Shown here: in pieces, positions 1 to 11,123 of the stretch
Layout: every line of letters starts with the position of its first letter
How positions within the stretch are numbered: position 1 is the first letter of the stretch
Assembly: GCF_022965805.1 (NCBI RefSeq)
Contig: NC_133104.1
Coordinates: forward strand, 19,639,071 to 19,703,070
Reading direction: 5' to 3'
DNA: 64,000 nucleotides
Source of the DNA: Primulina eburnea
Lineage: Eukaryota; Streptophyta; Magnoliopsida; Lamiales; Gesneriaceae
Made by a program: the position numbers and the translations under genes
Notes under the pieces: generated by a model
What the model saw: the letters and a program-made list of their open reading frames with translations, nothing else
Databases searched by the model: none
Told to the model about the DNA's origin: nothing

Positions 1-1173
1 TATTTTAAAAGCTCGCCATGTTTGATCGTATGTTTGCCGGATTCATGCAACTTTGTTATTATAATAATAATAACGCACATACTCATTATTTATAACATAT
101 CATGCATATATCATAAATAGAAAACAATACAAGGATGATCAATCGCCCCAAAACTAATGGCCCGTGTGAGCCAAACACGGGCCTAGGTCCAATCCTAGGG
201 TAAATGCACGGGATGCAATGCAACTATACTATTACATTAGCATCCAATATTACATGTCTTCGATCTTCATAATCACCAAGGCCACCATCTTCCAATCTTG
301 ATCTTCCCCTATTCTAATATTTACAAATAAATATCCATGGCACATAGGGATACATCTCATGGGGTGGGAACGGGCCATAAACCAAGCCCACTTTAAAAAT
401 TGATAATTATTACAATCATACAACACAAATATCCTAGCATACACCTAGCAAATTGGGCTTGGGCTTTTGATCATCCTTCATGCATAATATCACATATCAT
501 ACACCATCAATTAATTATCACTATAATTAATTGATCCAATATTATATATCTTGATCCAATCACTAACCGCCACAATTATAAATTAAATTAACAAAGTATA
601 CAAACACCTTTGTCTACTTTCAAATTAATTTATTTATAATCGAATTTCTTGTAAATCACAATTTACTATAAATAATTAAAGTCCAACTTCAATTATTTAT
701 TTTATGAGAAAACATGTGCAACAATTGTAAATTTAAACTTAAGGGCCCAAAAACCATTTTTCACCAAAAATACTTTGGCCCATTTAAATTTCACAAATTA
801 TGTTGTCCATCCAATGGCCCAACATCTCAAGGCCCATGACACTTGGATTAACCAAAACACTTTTGGAAACCCTAGCCGTCATCGCCGTCGCCGGAGCTCC
901 GTCGCCGGATTCCGGCAACAACAAAAAAATTTTTTTTTTTTATTTTAAAAACTAAACATTTCGGGCAGCCCCTCGGGCTGCCCTATGCTGCCCGAAATAT
1001 TCGGGCAGCCCCCTCGGGCAGCCCCTCGGGCTGCCCGAAAAATATTTTTTTTTTTTTTGTTTTTCTTCAAAAATTTCGGCCCTATCAAATCTTGCACCAA
1101 AAAATTTCTCAAGCGGTTAGAAATCGATCTCAACATAATATTACGTAAATATTACACAAAATCCGTAACCTTA
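1..1173 (-). other. Non-coding 5' leader of C2
   Basis: This is leader sequence between the PBS and gag, homologous to the C3 leader (about 37620-38790) and the C1 leader. It holds GC-rich stems at 963-983 and 1014-1038 flanked by A/T homopolymers. The 89-aa ORF crossing 985-1254 spans leader, PBS and LTR and is not a gene. Confidence 0.8.
963..1038 (-). other. GC-rich hairpins in copia leader
   Basis: Two perfect inverted repeats lie about 140-210 bases from the PBS. The first has 9-bp arms (963-971 and 975-983) and the second 11-bp arms (1014-1024 and 1028-1038), each with loop CTC. The arm motif is GGGCAGCCC/GGGCTGCCC. C3 has the same motif at about 38591-38660. A role in RNA dimerisation or packaging is inference. 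Confidence 0.6.
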
Positions 1174-1185
1174 GCTCGGATACCA
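1174..1185 (-). other. Primer-binding site of C2
   Basis: The minus strand reads TGGTATCCGAGC, one mismatch from the 3' end of initiator-Met tRNA (TGGTATCAGAGC), two bases after the LTR end. This fixes the LTR border and the element's orientation. Confidence 0.85.
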
Positions 1186-1187
1186 CT

Positions 1188-3329
1188 TGAAAGCGGACCG
1201 GTTACGGTGGCCGGAAACGCAACGGAAGCACAAAAATCAAATTATATTATGTAAAATTTCGGCCACCCCATGAAAAATCTTGTGTAATATTTACAAAAAT
1301 CAAACCATACAAAGGATGTTAAAGAAATGTACCTATCAACTTTAAAAAGTTGATTGTGGCTCCAACTTTGTTGACTAGCAACAAAGCTCTTGAATGGATG
1401 AAGATCTTCAAGCCTCCTCCTTACTCCAAAATTAAGCCCACCACCAACTAGGTAAATCCCCTCACAATTTGCACTAGAAAAATGTGAGGATTTATCAAAG
1501 AGAAGTGTGTGTTCTTAAACAATTCAAGAACACAAAGAAGAGAGAAAAATGGGAGAGAATTTTTAGAGCATGTTTCGGCCATCTCATGGTTGAGGGAAGG
1601 GAGAATGAATTCAATTCCTTGTCTTGGTGTTGCAAAAAGCAAAAGTGAAAAGTAGCATGCCTTGCATTATTTTATTAAAAAGTAATCTCCAACCCTTCAC
1701 CTTCCATGCATGCATATTATATAGTTTTTAATCAAATTAAAAACTTTGGACTAAATTTAAATATCTCAAACACATTTGAGACTATTTAAACATTACTTGA
1801 ATTTACTCAAGTCCCACTAGTTTAAATAATTATTTTAATTGAGCTCTACAAGACTCAATATTATTTAATTGATCCAACACTTGAATTAATTTAATTATTT
1901 GGGCTCTACTAGGCCCACTAGTGTTTAATTAATTCAACACTTGAATTAATTTATTTAGTCCATAATAATGTCTATGAAAATCACAATTTTCAATTACATT
2001 ATTCACTTGGCCAAATTTTAATTTAGAAACACTTCCATAAATCAAAATTTACATTTCTCTCATAGAAGTCATACTTCTATTTTTCTTTACACTTATAAAC
2101 TCATTTATAAGTTGTTCAACACATTGAACTATTTTCTCCTTTATAGAAGTCATACTTCTAATTTTACTTACGCTTATAAACTCCTTTATAAGCCGTTCAA
2201 CACATTGAACTATTTTACTTCTCATCGGGATTTACAAAGCTAGTACTTGTGTGGCCCTCAATGGTTCATTGATACAACTAGCCGTGGGTTCACATCTCCA
2301 TGTGATTCGGACTAAACATGTCCTTATTCGAGCATACCCCAATTGCTCCATTCTTACTTATCAACTTCTTGATAGTAAGAACGTCAGAACTCAAGTCTGA
2401 TAGTACCCAACCAATCACGTTAAACGCCTAGCAGCATCGCTTACGTGATTCCCTAGGTATCACATGATAGTGCCTGCAAGAACCATTCAATTATGGTTAG
2501 CGTACAGTACGGTCCCTTCAACTCATATATCCCGATCGATTCGACAACCATTGGTTTATCGAGAGTTGTCAATGAATCGATACTATGTGTCATGTCGTAG
2601 TTGCATCGATGGTGTAATCTATGAAACACCTTTCATAATTACAACCATACTCTGGCCAGAGATTTCAACCTACATACACATGATAACACATAGGATATCC
2701 ATACCCGAAGGTAAGCGGTGAATCCCCGACTACAATGCATCGACTCCTATGTGTTTCGACAGAACACCCAACCTTGCCACCTGATGACCCCATGAGAGTC
2801 GGTAAACAAGTCAAAGTGTAATTCTAGCACATAGAGTCTCAATGTTGTCCCGGGTCATAAGGACTAATTCTGTACAACCATAAACTAGGACTTTTCCACT
2901 CGATAAGTGAGAACCACTTGGAAAGTCCTTTTATGGAGGGTTGTTCAGTGCACTCTACAAGGAGCACCTATCTGCACGTTCGGACATCACAATGTCCCCT
3001 ACCAATGAAACATGGTACTCACATCGCAGATACTAGTCTCTAACTCGAGCGGCCTATATCCTTCTTAGTGGCGGCTGAATCGACTAGGAACCGTTTAGAA
3101 TATACAGTATTACAAATATGAGTTTCATGATACTCATCATATGAGCATCTCATATTCTTTCTACTATTTGTATATTCAAGGGCTTTATCTATGCAGCTAG
3201 CATGGGTATACAGATAAAGATGTGCCAAAGTAATAATTTCAAATATTATTAAAATAAAGACTGCTTATACATAGAGTTTCATTGTGAACACTCGGCCAAC
3301 ACTTGGCTCGACGGGCACCTACTCTAACA
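1188..3329 (-). repeat. 5' LTR of C2 (copia)
   Basis: The LTR is 2142 bp. On the minus strand it begins TGTTAGAGTAGG and ends CTTTCA. It aligns along most of its length with the C1 and C3 LTRs. A TATA-like stretch lies near 1725-1732 beside an inverted repeat (1733-1742 and 1746-1755). Palindromic AT-rich direct repeats based on TTAATTCAACACTTGAATTAA lie around 1860-1950. ORFs in it are accidental. Confidence 0.92.
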
Positions 3330-3889
3330 GAAAATCCAAACAAATCCAAGAATCAAAGGTAGGAAGCAAAAGAAATGGATGAAAACCCTTGTTCTAGAGA
3401 GGAAATCTCGAAATGAAGGGGAAAGATGAGGATAAGGTATGGCCAACAACTCCAAAAAGTAACTTAAAAACTCGCCCATACCTATACCGCGGGTGCGACA
3501 ACACAAGGGCCGCGGGTGCGCTGAGCTCTCGGCACAACAAAATAAATCCATGCACGATGACCGTGGGTGCGGTCTCACCGCGGGTGCGGTGCTTACACTG
3601 CCGCGGGTGCGGTGATGCCACGGTCTTCCAAAACCAAAATGATGAATAGTACACCGCGGGGGCACTCCTCTAAGAGCGCGAGTGCACTCTTGCTACGGCA
3701 ATGATCAAAAATCAACGCAACTAAAATCGATCCGAAACTCTGAAACGAACAACCAACAACTTATAACACCTCAATAACAATAATAACCAATAATACTATA
3801 GCCCAAAACACAATTCTAAACATCTAATCACATAACCCAAATAACATACGAAACTTAAATCGTACCGTACACCGGGCTCGGCTATTACA
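3330..3889 (-). repeat. 3' LTR fragment of G1
   Basis: It matches 26471-27035 of the 5' LTR. The LTR begins on the minus strand TGTAATAGCC at 3889. It is cut at 3330 by insertion of C2. It contains the U3 array of CCGCGGGTGCG motifs. Confidence 0.92.
3487..3693 (-). promoter_or_regulatory. U3 inverted-repeat array, G1 3' LTR
   Basis: About seven copies of a motif reading ACCGCACCCGCGGT (arms ACCGC/GCGGT) on the element strand, separated by irregular spacers. One spacer is about 6 bp shorter than in the 5' LTR and one motif carries a C-to-T change, so the array is changing within one element's lifetime. Confidence 0.7.
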
Positions 3890-3903
3890 ATCTCCCCTCC
3901 TTA
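3890..3903 (-). other. Polypurine tract of G1
   Basis: Read on the minus strand this is a purine-rich run ending GGAGGGGAGAT directly against the LTR start TGTAATAG, as expected for the plus-strand primer of a gypsy element. Confidence 0.75.
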
Positions 3904-3929
3904 GAGGAATTTCTTCCGCGAAATTGACG

Positions 3930-3962
3930 TCACTGCACGAACAACTCAGGATACGTCTCTCT
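3930..3962 (-). pseudogene. pol: Last codons of G1 pol, separated from the rest by C1
   Basis: The minus strand codes for the end of the chromodomain-like tail (…TYPELFVQ, then stop at 3930-3932), matching the pol end of G2 (…KYPELFVP). The upstream part continues at 20913, on the other side of the C1 insertion. Confidence 0.85.
3958..3962. other. Left target duplication of C1
   Basis: TCTCT, matched by 20913-20917 at the other end. Confidence 0.9.
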
Positions 3963-6040
3963 TGTTAGAGTAGGTGCCCGTCGAGCCAAGTGTTGGCCGA
4001 GTGTTCACAATTAAACTCTATGTATAAGCAATCTTTATTTTAATAATATTTGAAATTATTATTTTGGCAAATCTTTATCTGTATACCCATGCTAGTTGCA
4101 TAGATAAAGCCCTTGAATATACAAATAGTAGAAAGAATATGAGATGCTCATATGATGAGTATCATGAAACTCATATTTGTAATACTGTATATTCTAAACG
4201 GTTCCTAGTCGATTCAGCCGCCAATAAGAAGGATATAGGCCGCTCAAGTTAGAGACTAGTATCTGCGATGTGAGTACCATGTTTCATTGGTAGGGGACAT
4301 TGTGATGTCCGAACATGCAGATAGGTGCTCCTTGTAGAGTGCACTGAACAACCCTCCATAAAAGGACTTTCCAAGTGGTTCTCACTTATCGAGTGGAATA
4401 GTCCTGGTTTATGGTTGTACAGAATTAGTCCTTATGACCCGGGACAACATTGAGGCTCTATGTGCTAGAATTACACTTTGACTTGTTTACCGACTCTCAT
4501 GGGGTCATCAGGTGGCAAGGTTGGGTGTTTTGTCGAAACACATAGGAGTCGATGCATTGTAGCCGGGGATTCACCGCTTACCTACGGGTATGGATATCCT
4601 ATGTGTTTTTCATGTATGTGTGGGTTGAAATCTCTGATCAGAGTATGGTGGTAATTATGAAAGGGGTTTCATAGATTACACCATCGATGCAACCACAACA
4701 TGACACATAGTCTCGATTCATTGACAACTCTCGATAGACCAATAGTTGTCGAATCGTTCGGGATATATGAGTTGAAGGGACCGTACTGTACGCTAACCAT
4801 AATTGAATGGTTCTTGCAGGCACTATCATGTGATACCTAGGGAATCACGTAAGCGATGCTGCTAGGCGTTTAACGTGATTGGTTGGGTACTATCAGACTT
4901 GAGTTCTGACGTTCTTACTATCAAGGAGTTGATAAGTAAGAATGGAGCAATTGGGGTATGCTCGAATAAGGACATGTTTAGTCCGAATCACATAGAGATG
5001 TGAACCCACGGCTAGTTGTATCAATGAACCATTGATGGCCACACAAGTACTTGCTTTGTAAATCCCGATGAGAAGTAAAATAGTTCAATGTGTTGAACGG
5101 CTTATAAATGTGTTTATAAGCGTTAAGAAAAATAGAAGTATGACTTCTAAGAGAGAAATATAAAATTTAATTTATGGAAGTGTTCCTAAGATTAAAATTT
5201 GGTCAAGTGAATAATGTATTTGAAAATTGTGATTTTCATAAACATTATTACGGACTAAATTAAATTAATTCAAGTGTTGAATTAATTAAACACTAGTAGA
5301 CCTAGTAGAGTCTAAATAATTAAATTAATTCAAGTGTTGAATTAATTAAATAATATTGAGTCTTGTAGAACTCAATTAAAATAATTATTTAACTAGTGGG
5401 ACTTGAGTAAAATCAAGTAATATTTAATTAATCTCAAATGTGTTGGAGATAATTAAAATTTAGTCTATGGTTTTTTAATGTGTTAAAAAACCATATTATA
5501 TGCATGTCATTCTAGGGTTTGCATGCTTTGGGGAGGTGAAGGGTTGGAGACTAGGCATGCAACTTTTGTTGCTTTTGAGAGTTACTTTTCTCACAACCTA
5601 GACTCAACTTCTCTCCTCATTCTTGTCTCTCAACTTGGCCGAAATTCCTCTCTAGTTTTCTCTCAAAAAAAAATTTCTTCTTGTTTTGTTCTTCAATTTG
5701 TTGGAGAACAAAAATTTCTCTTTGAAAATCCCTCAAGTTTTTCTAGTGCAAAACTTGAGGGGATTTACATAGCTAAGTGGTGGGCCTAATTCTTGAAGAG
5801 GAAGAGGGTGTGCTTGTAGATTTGTCTACCAAAGAAGAGCTAAAGTATTCATACTTTAGTTGGAGCCATTACATCAACCTCAAGAGGTTGATAGGTAATC
5901 TTTCTTAAACATCCTATGCATGGTGTTTTTGTTTTGAAATGTAAATATTGCACTTAAACTTGGTGGCCGAAAATTCTAGAAGAAAATAAAAATTTTTGAC
6001 TTCCGTTGCGCTTCCGGCCACCGTAACCGGTCCGCTTTCA
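3963..6040 (+). repeat. 5' LTR of C1
   Basis: It starts TGTTAGAGTAGG and ends CCGCTTTCA. A TATA-like ATTATATG lies at about 5494-5503, directly after a 13-bp inverted repeat (5466-5478 and 5483-5495). Two copies of an AT-rich palindrome around TTAATTCAAGTGTTGAATTAA lie between 5260 and 5350. The 88-aa ORF at 5523-5789 is repeated in the other LTR and is not supported as a gene. Confidence 0.95.
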
Positions 6041-6042
6041 AG

Positions 6043-6054
6043 TGGTATCAGAGC
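6043..6054 (+). other. Primer-binding site of C1
   Basis: TGGTATCAGAGC, a full match to the initiator-Met tRNA 3' end, two bases after the LTR. Confidence 0.92.
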
Positions 6055-6819
6055 TATGGTTACGGTTTTTGTGTAATATTTGCATAATATTATGTTGAGA
6101 TCAATTTCTAACCGTTTGAGATTTGTTGGTGCAACAAAATGCAAGGACCGAAATATTTTGAAAAACAAAAAAAAAAAAAGTTTTTCGGGGCTGCCCGAAG
6201 GGGCTGCCCGAAATGCTTCATTTTTAAAATAAAAAAAAATTTTTTTGTGTTGCCGGAATCCGGCGACGGAACTCCGGCGAAGGTGATGACGGCTAGGGTT
6301 TCCAAAAGTGTTTTGGACAATCTTAGTGTCATGGGCCTTGAGATGTTGGGCCATTGGATGGACAACATAATTTGTGAAATTTAAATGGGCCAAAATATTT
6401 TTGGTGAAAAATGGTTTTTGGGCCCTTAAGTTTAAATTTACAATTGTTGCACATATTTTCTCATAAAATAAATAATTGAAGTAGAACTTTAATTATTTAT
6501 AGTAAATTGTGATTTACAAGAAATTCGATTATAAATAAATTAATTTGAAAGTAGACAAAGGAGTTTGTATACTTTGTTAATTTAATTTATAAATGTGGCG
6601 GTTAGTGATTGGATCAAGATATATAATATTGGATCAATTAATTATAGTGATAATTAATTGATGGTGTATGATATGTGATATTATGCATGAAGGATGATCA
6701 AAAGCCCAAGCCCAATTTGCTAGGTGTATGCTAGGATATTTGTGTTGAATGATTGTAATAATTATCAATTTAAAGTGGGCTTGGTTTATGGCCCGTTCCC
6801 ACCCCATGAGATGTATCCC
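6055..6819 (+). other. C1 leader, part 1
   Basis: Non-coding. It includes A-rich and T-rich runs around a degraded copy of the GC-rich leader motif (6186-6212; only direct copies of GGGCTGCCCG remain, so the stem is weak). An AT-rich stretch leads to the G2 insertion site at 6820. The same sequence resumes at 14601. Confidence 0.8.
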
Positions 6820-8403
6820 TGTGACACCCTGACCTCTTTTAAAATAAATACGCAGCGGAAATAAAATTTTCTCTTTAAAATATACGGAAGGAGTTTCAAA
6901 ATACATTTCATCAAATATCTTTACAAAATAAATACATGATCATTTAAATGACATAACAAAAACAAAACATCATTCCTATGATCATGCCAAAATCCTCCTT
7001 CCAACGGTGTATGCATATGACCCCCGATCTACAGTCAACGTCCCGAGGCACCACTCTGATCTGCATCACATGAAAATAACTGAAATGAGAATAAATCTCA
7101 GCAAGTGGAACTCTTATATAACAATGAACAATAACTCTGTAAAACATCTCTTTGAAATCATAAATACCATCAACTCTGAACTGTAAACTCTGAATATCAA
7201 TAATATAGCAATAGCATAAAATATGATGGTATTTCTCTTTTGCTCTGGGGATTGATATCAATAGTATCTCTGCTCTGGGGTTGCTCGTATCCCAAATCGA
7301 TATAAATACCGATAACTCTGAGGGATATAAGCCTCTGGGCGATGATCATCTAATATTGCATGCAATCTCTGACTATGTATTTATCAATCCGAAAACATTT
7401 AAACTCTTCTCTGGTTTTAACAATCACTTTGAACTCTATATATCTCTTTGTATTCCCTTTAATCAATAATGAGACATACAATGCCTCCAATACATATAAC
7501 AATACATACTATGGATCAAATGAAAGGGAATAACACAATAAACTCTTTGAAACACATACATATAAAATCATGTGAGCAAAAGGAATGAATTTCCACTTAC
7601 AAACCACAACAAACACCTCAACTTAGCCCTTGATCACCACCTACAACAAATAATCCACAAATAACACCAATATCAACTAAATATCCAAGATTACAAGCTA
7701 AATAATCCATAAATCCACATAAACAACCAACCTAAACAACTCTTAATTTACAACCTTAACAGAATCGCACCAAAAACTTACCCAAGCTTCCTAGCACCAA
7801 GGAGAACGTCGAACTCAAGTCGAAATTCCAAACAAACGCTTGAATCGAAGATAGGAAGTGAAAGAAATGATGAAAAACCCTAAAATGGAGAGAAAATGCG
7901 AAAATGAGAAGGAAAGAAAAAGGAAAAGTGATGGCCAACCACTCCAAAATCGACTAAATATCTCGCCCATACCTTCACCGCGGGTGCGCCAACACAAGGA
8001 CCGCGGGTGCGCTGAGCTTTCGGCAGTCCACAAAAATCCTGAACCACAGACACCGCGGGTGCGGTACTGCAAGCACCGCGGGTGCGCTACACACCGCGGG
8101 AGCGGTCACTGCATCACCGCGGGTGCGGTGATGCTACGGCCCTCCAACACAAAAACTGGAACAGTCGACCGCGGGTGCACTCCTTGCACTACCGCGGGTG
8201 CACTAAGGTCACGGCCAAGATCACCTCCAATGCAACTAAAATCGATCCGAAACTCTGAAACGAACAACCAACATCAACTAACACCTCAAGACAATAAAAC
8301 TAACAATACTATAGCCCAAAAATAAAACTCTGAACATCTAATCAAATATCCCAAATAACAAACGAAACTTAAATCGTACCGTACACTGGGCTCGGCTATT
8401 ACA
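6820..8403 (-). repeat. 3' LTR of G2
   Basis: Minus strand TGTAATAGCC…GTGTCACA. It is nearly identical to 13012-14595. It contains the eight-copy U3 motif array at 7978-8205. ORFs in it (for example 7858-8325) run through the repeat array and are artefacts. Confidence 0.95.
7978..8205 (-). promoter_or_regulatory. U3 inverted-repeat array, G2 3' LTR
   Basis: Eight copies of ACCGCACCCGCGGT-like motifs (element strand) with spacers of about 8-40 bp. The motif has arms ACCGC and GCGGT and contains several CG sites. A promoter or enhancer role is inferred from position in U3; only a weak TATA-like sequence (GATATTTAG) follows on the element strand near 7965. Confidence 0.65.
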
Positions 8404-8417
8404 ATCTCCCCCCCTTA
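8404..8417 (-). other. Polypurine tract of G2
   Basis: Element strand TAAGGGGGGGAGAT, immediately before the LTR. Confidence 0.85.
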
Positions 8418-8443
8418 AGGGAATTTCGTCCGCGAAATTGACG

Positions 8444-11083
8444 TCACGGCACGAACAACTCAGGATACTTCTCTCTCATCTCATCCTCGGGTTCCCACGT
8501 AGCCTCCTCTAACAAATGGTTCCTCCAAAGAACTTTGACAATGCCGATCTCTTTGTTCCTCAGAACTCTAACTGTGCGATCCAAAATCTGAATCGGAATC
8601 TCATGGTAAGTCAGACTCGGCGTCAAGTCCAATGGCTCATGGCGAAGAACATGGGAAGGATCTGTAACATACTTCCTGAGCATCGAAACGTGAAAAACAT
8701 TATGGACTCTGTCAAGATCTGGAGGTAGGGCTAATCTGTAGGCTCGATCGCCAACTCTGTCCAATATCTCGAATGGACCAATAAATCTAGGACTCAACTT
8801 GCCCTTCTTACCAAATCTCATCACACCCTTGAGAGGTGCTATCTTCAGAAACACGTGGTCGCCAATCTCGAACTGCAAAGGTCTGCGACGAACATCTGCA
8901 TAGCTCTTCTGTCTGGACTGGGCAGTCTTCATCCTTTCTCTGATAACAGCAACAACATCAGCAGTCTGCTGGACCAACTCTGGTCCCAACATCTTCCTCT
9001 CACCAACCTCGTCCCAATACAAGGGAGACCTGCACTTCCTGCCATAAAGTGCCTCATACGGTGCCATGCCAATCGTCGCCTGGTAGCTATTATTATAAGT
9101 GAACTCAGCCAAAGGCAACAAAGAATCCCAGCTACCTGGAAAGTCTATAGTACACGCTCTGAGCATATCCTCAAGAATCTGAATGACTCTCTCTGACTGA
9201 CCATCACTCTGAGGATGATAGGCTGTACTGAACGCTAATCGCGAACCCATAGCTCTGTGCAAACTCTTCCAAAACTCTGAAGTAAATCTGGGGTCACGAT
9301 CAGACACGATCGACACAGGAACACCATGAAGTCTGACAATCTCTGCTATGTAGTCCTCGGCATACTGGTTCATCGAATACGTCGTCTTGACTGGAAGAAA
9401 GTGCGCTGACTTAGTCAATCTATCAACGATAACCCAAATAGAATTGAAACCTCTCCGCACTCTGGGAAGACCAGTCACGAAATCCATCGTAATATGCTCC
9501 CACTTCCACTGAGGAATCGGCAACGACAACAATGTCCCAGCAGGTCTCTGGTGCTCAATCTTCACCTGCTGACAAGTAAGGCACTGAGAAATGAACACGG
9601 CAACATCCTTCATCATACCTGGCCACCAGTAGAGTCGACGAAGATCCTGATACATCTTCGTACTGCCTGGATGAATCGAATACGGCGCGGTATGAGCCTC
9701 TGTTAGAATATCTCTACGAATATCGTCGCCAGAAGGAACACAAATACGACCTCTGAAAGTCACCAAACCATCACCATTCAAGGCGAACTCTGAATTACCT
9801 CTAATCTCTGCTCTATCTCTCAACTCTGTCAACTGAACATCAGTCGACTGCTCTCTACGAATCATGTCCGTCAATGAAGATCGAATAACTAACGCTGAAA
9901 GACGAGCAATGGTGCCTGGAATCACCAGATCAATATCCTCTCTCTGCAAATCCATCAGTAACGGTCTCTGAATCAAAGAACTCAATGAAACACTCGACTT
10001 GCGGCTTAAAGCATCAGCCACAACATTCGCCTTCCCTGGGTGATAACTGATAGTTACATCGTAATCCTTGACAAGCTCTAACCACCTCCTCTGCCGCATA
10101 TTGAGCTCTTTCTGCGAGAACAGATACTTCAAACTCTTGTGGTCTGTGAAGATCTCACACTTTTCGCCATACAGATAATGTCTCCAAATCTTAAGGGCGA
10201 AAACCACAGCTGCTAGCTCCAAATCGTGCGTCGGATAATTCTTCTCATAATCCTTCAACTGGCGAGAAGCATAGGCAATGACCTTACCTCTCTGCATCAA
10301 CACTGCACCGAGACCCTTCTTCGACGCATCGGTAAAGACCACAAAATCCTCTGAACCACTGGGCAATGCGAGAATAGGAGCTGACGTCAATCTATCCTTC
10401 AACTCCTGAAATGCGCTCTGGCAATCTATAGACCACTCGAACTTCACAGTCTTCCTCGTCAGATTGGACAATGGCAGGGAAATCTTGGAAAAGTCCGAAA
10501 TGAAACGACGATAATAACCCGCCAAACCAAGGAAACTGCGTACCTCTGAAACAGTCGTAGGAATAGGCCACTTCTGAATCGCCTCTATCTTCATCGGATC
10601 AACAGCAATGCCATCCCTCGAAACGACATGGCCTAGAAAAGAAATCTGATCCAGCCAAAACTCACACTTCTTCAACTTAGCAAACAACCTCCGCTCTCTC
10701 AGCAACTGGAGAACAACTCTGAGATGCTCTGAATGAAGCTCTCTGGTCTTGGAATAGATCAATATATCGTCGATAAAGACAATGACGAAGCTATCCAAAT
10801 ACGGCTTGAACACACGGTTCATCAGGTCCATGAAAACAGAAGGGGCATTGGTCAAACCAAAAGACATCACGAGAAACTCATAGTGACCATACCTGGTCCT
10901 GAAAGCCGTCTTAGGGATATCAGACTCCCTAACCTTCAACTGATAGTAGCCAGACCGAAGATCAATCTTCGAGAAAACAGTGGCACCCTGGAGTAGGTCA
11001 AATAGATCGTCAATTCGTGGCAACGGATACTTGTTCTTGATCGTCACTTTGTTGAGCTCTCTGTAATCGATACACAGACGCAA
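8444..11083 (-). CDS. pol: G2 pol: reverse transcriptase, RNase H, integrase, chromodomain-like tail
   Basis: This 879-aa frame codes for most of the gypsy polymerase polyprotein. In order: reverse transcriptase ([10 protein letters not shown] near the start; catalytic FIDDILIYS with Asp pair near 10766-10774), RNase H ([13 protein letters not shown]), the integrase zinc region ([10 protein letters not shown]…CLTCQQ), the integrase core ([27 protein letters not shown]) and a tail with [19 protein letters not shown] typical of Del/Tekay-like chromoviruses. It should be read as one polyprotein with the upstream gag-protease frame. A single extra base near 11124 separates them, so the true start is not the Met at 11083. 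The DDE residues look present. Confidence 0.93.
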   Translation of the reverse strand: MRLCIDYRELNKVTIKNKYPLPRIDDLFDLLQGATVFSKIDLRSGYYQLKVRESDIPKTAFRTRYGHYEFLVMSFGLTNAPSVFMDLMNRVFKPYLDSFVIVFIDDILIYSKTRELHSEHLRVVLQLLRERRLFAKLKKCEFWLDQISFLGHVVSRDGIAVDPMKIEAIQKWPIPTTVSEVRSFLGLAGYYRRFISDFSKISLPLSNLTRKTVKFEWSIDCQSAFQELKDRLTSAPILALPSGSEDFVVFTDASKKGLGAVLMQRGKVIAYASRQLKDYEKNYPTHDLELAAVVFALKIWRHYLYGEKCEIFTDHKSLKYLFSQKELNMRQRRWLELVKDYDVTISYHPGKANVVADALSRKSSVSLSSLIQRPLLMDLQREDIDLVIPGTIARLSALVIRSSLTDMIRREQSTDVQLTELRDRAEIRGNSEFALNGDGLVTFRGRICVPSGDDIRRDILTEAHTAPYSIHPGSTKMYQDLRRLYWWPGMMKDVAVFISQCLTCQQVKIEHQRPAGTLLSLPIPQWKWEHITMDFVTGLPRVRRGFNSIWVIVDRLTKSAHFLPVKTTYSMNQYAEDYIAEIVRLHGVPVSIVSDRDPRFTSEFWKSLHRAMGSRLAFSTAYHPQSDGQSERVIQILEDMLRACTIDFPGSWDSLLPLAEFTYNNSYQATIGMAPYEALYGRKCRSPLYWDEVGERKMLGPELVQQTADVVAVIRERMKTAQSRQKSYADVRRRPLQFEIGDHVFLKIAPLKGVMRFGKKGKLSPRFIGPFEILDRVGDRAYRLALPPDLDRVHNVFHVSMLRKYVTDPSHVLRHEPLDLTPSLTYHEIPIQILDRTVRVLRNKEIGIVKVLWRNHLLEEATWEPEDEMREKYPELFVP

Positions 11084-11123
11084 AGACCCGTCCTTCTTCT
11101 TAACAAATAGAACCGGAGCTCCC

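Larger units (their letters stand above)
1..3329 (-). mobile_element. C2: partial Ty1/copia element (Cop-A), leader and 5' LTR
   Basis: The element reads on the minus strand. Its 5' LTR (1188-3329) is followed, towards lower coordinates, by a primer-binding site and a leader that runs off the left edge. By alignment with C3, gag should begin roughly 0.6 kb outside the window. The LTR start at 3329 abuts a piece of the Gyp-A LTR, and the flank GAAAA at 3330-3334 is the probable target duplication (the partner is outside). C2 therefore inserted into the 3' LTR of G1. Nothing can be said about its pol genes. Confidence 0.9.

Noticed and set aside
985..1254. 89-aa ORF near the left edge as a small gene
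   Set aside because: It runs across leader, PBS and LTR border of C2 on the opposite strand; no protein features.
5523..5789. 88-aa ORF in the C1 LTR, repeated at 20395-20661
   Set aside because: Identical because the LTRs are duplicates; interrupted in C2 and C3 LTRs, no known domain.
6240..6310. Captured host exon or 5' UTR in copia leader (CCGGCGACGG…GGCTAGGGTTTCC)
   Set aside because: It resembles plant 5' UTR sequence, but it is present in all three Cop-A leaders and has no coding frame; capture cannot be shown from here.
7858..8325. 155-aa ORF rich in RGCA/RVRYC repeats (also 14050-14550)
   Set aside because: Translation of the CCGCGGGTGCG array in the G2 LTR; it appears in both LTRs only because they are duplicates.
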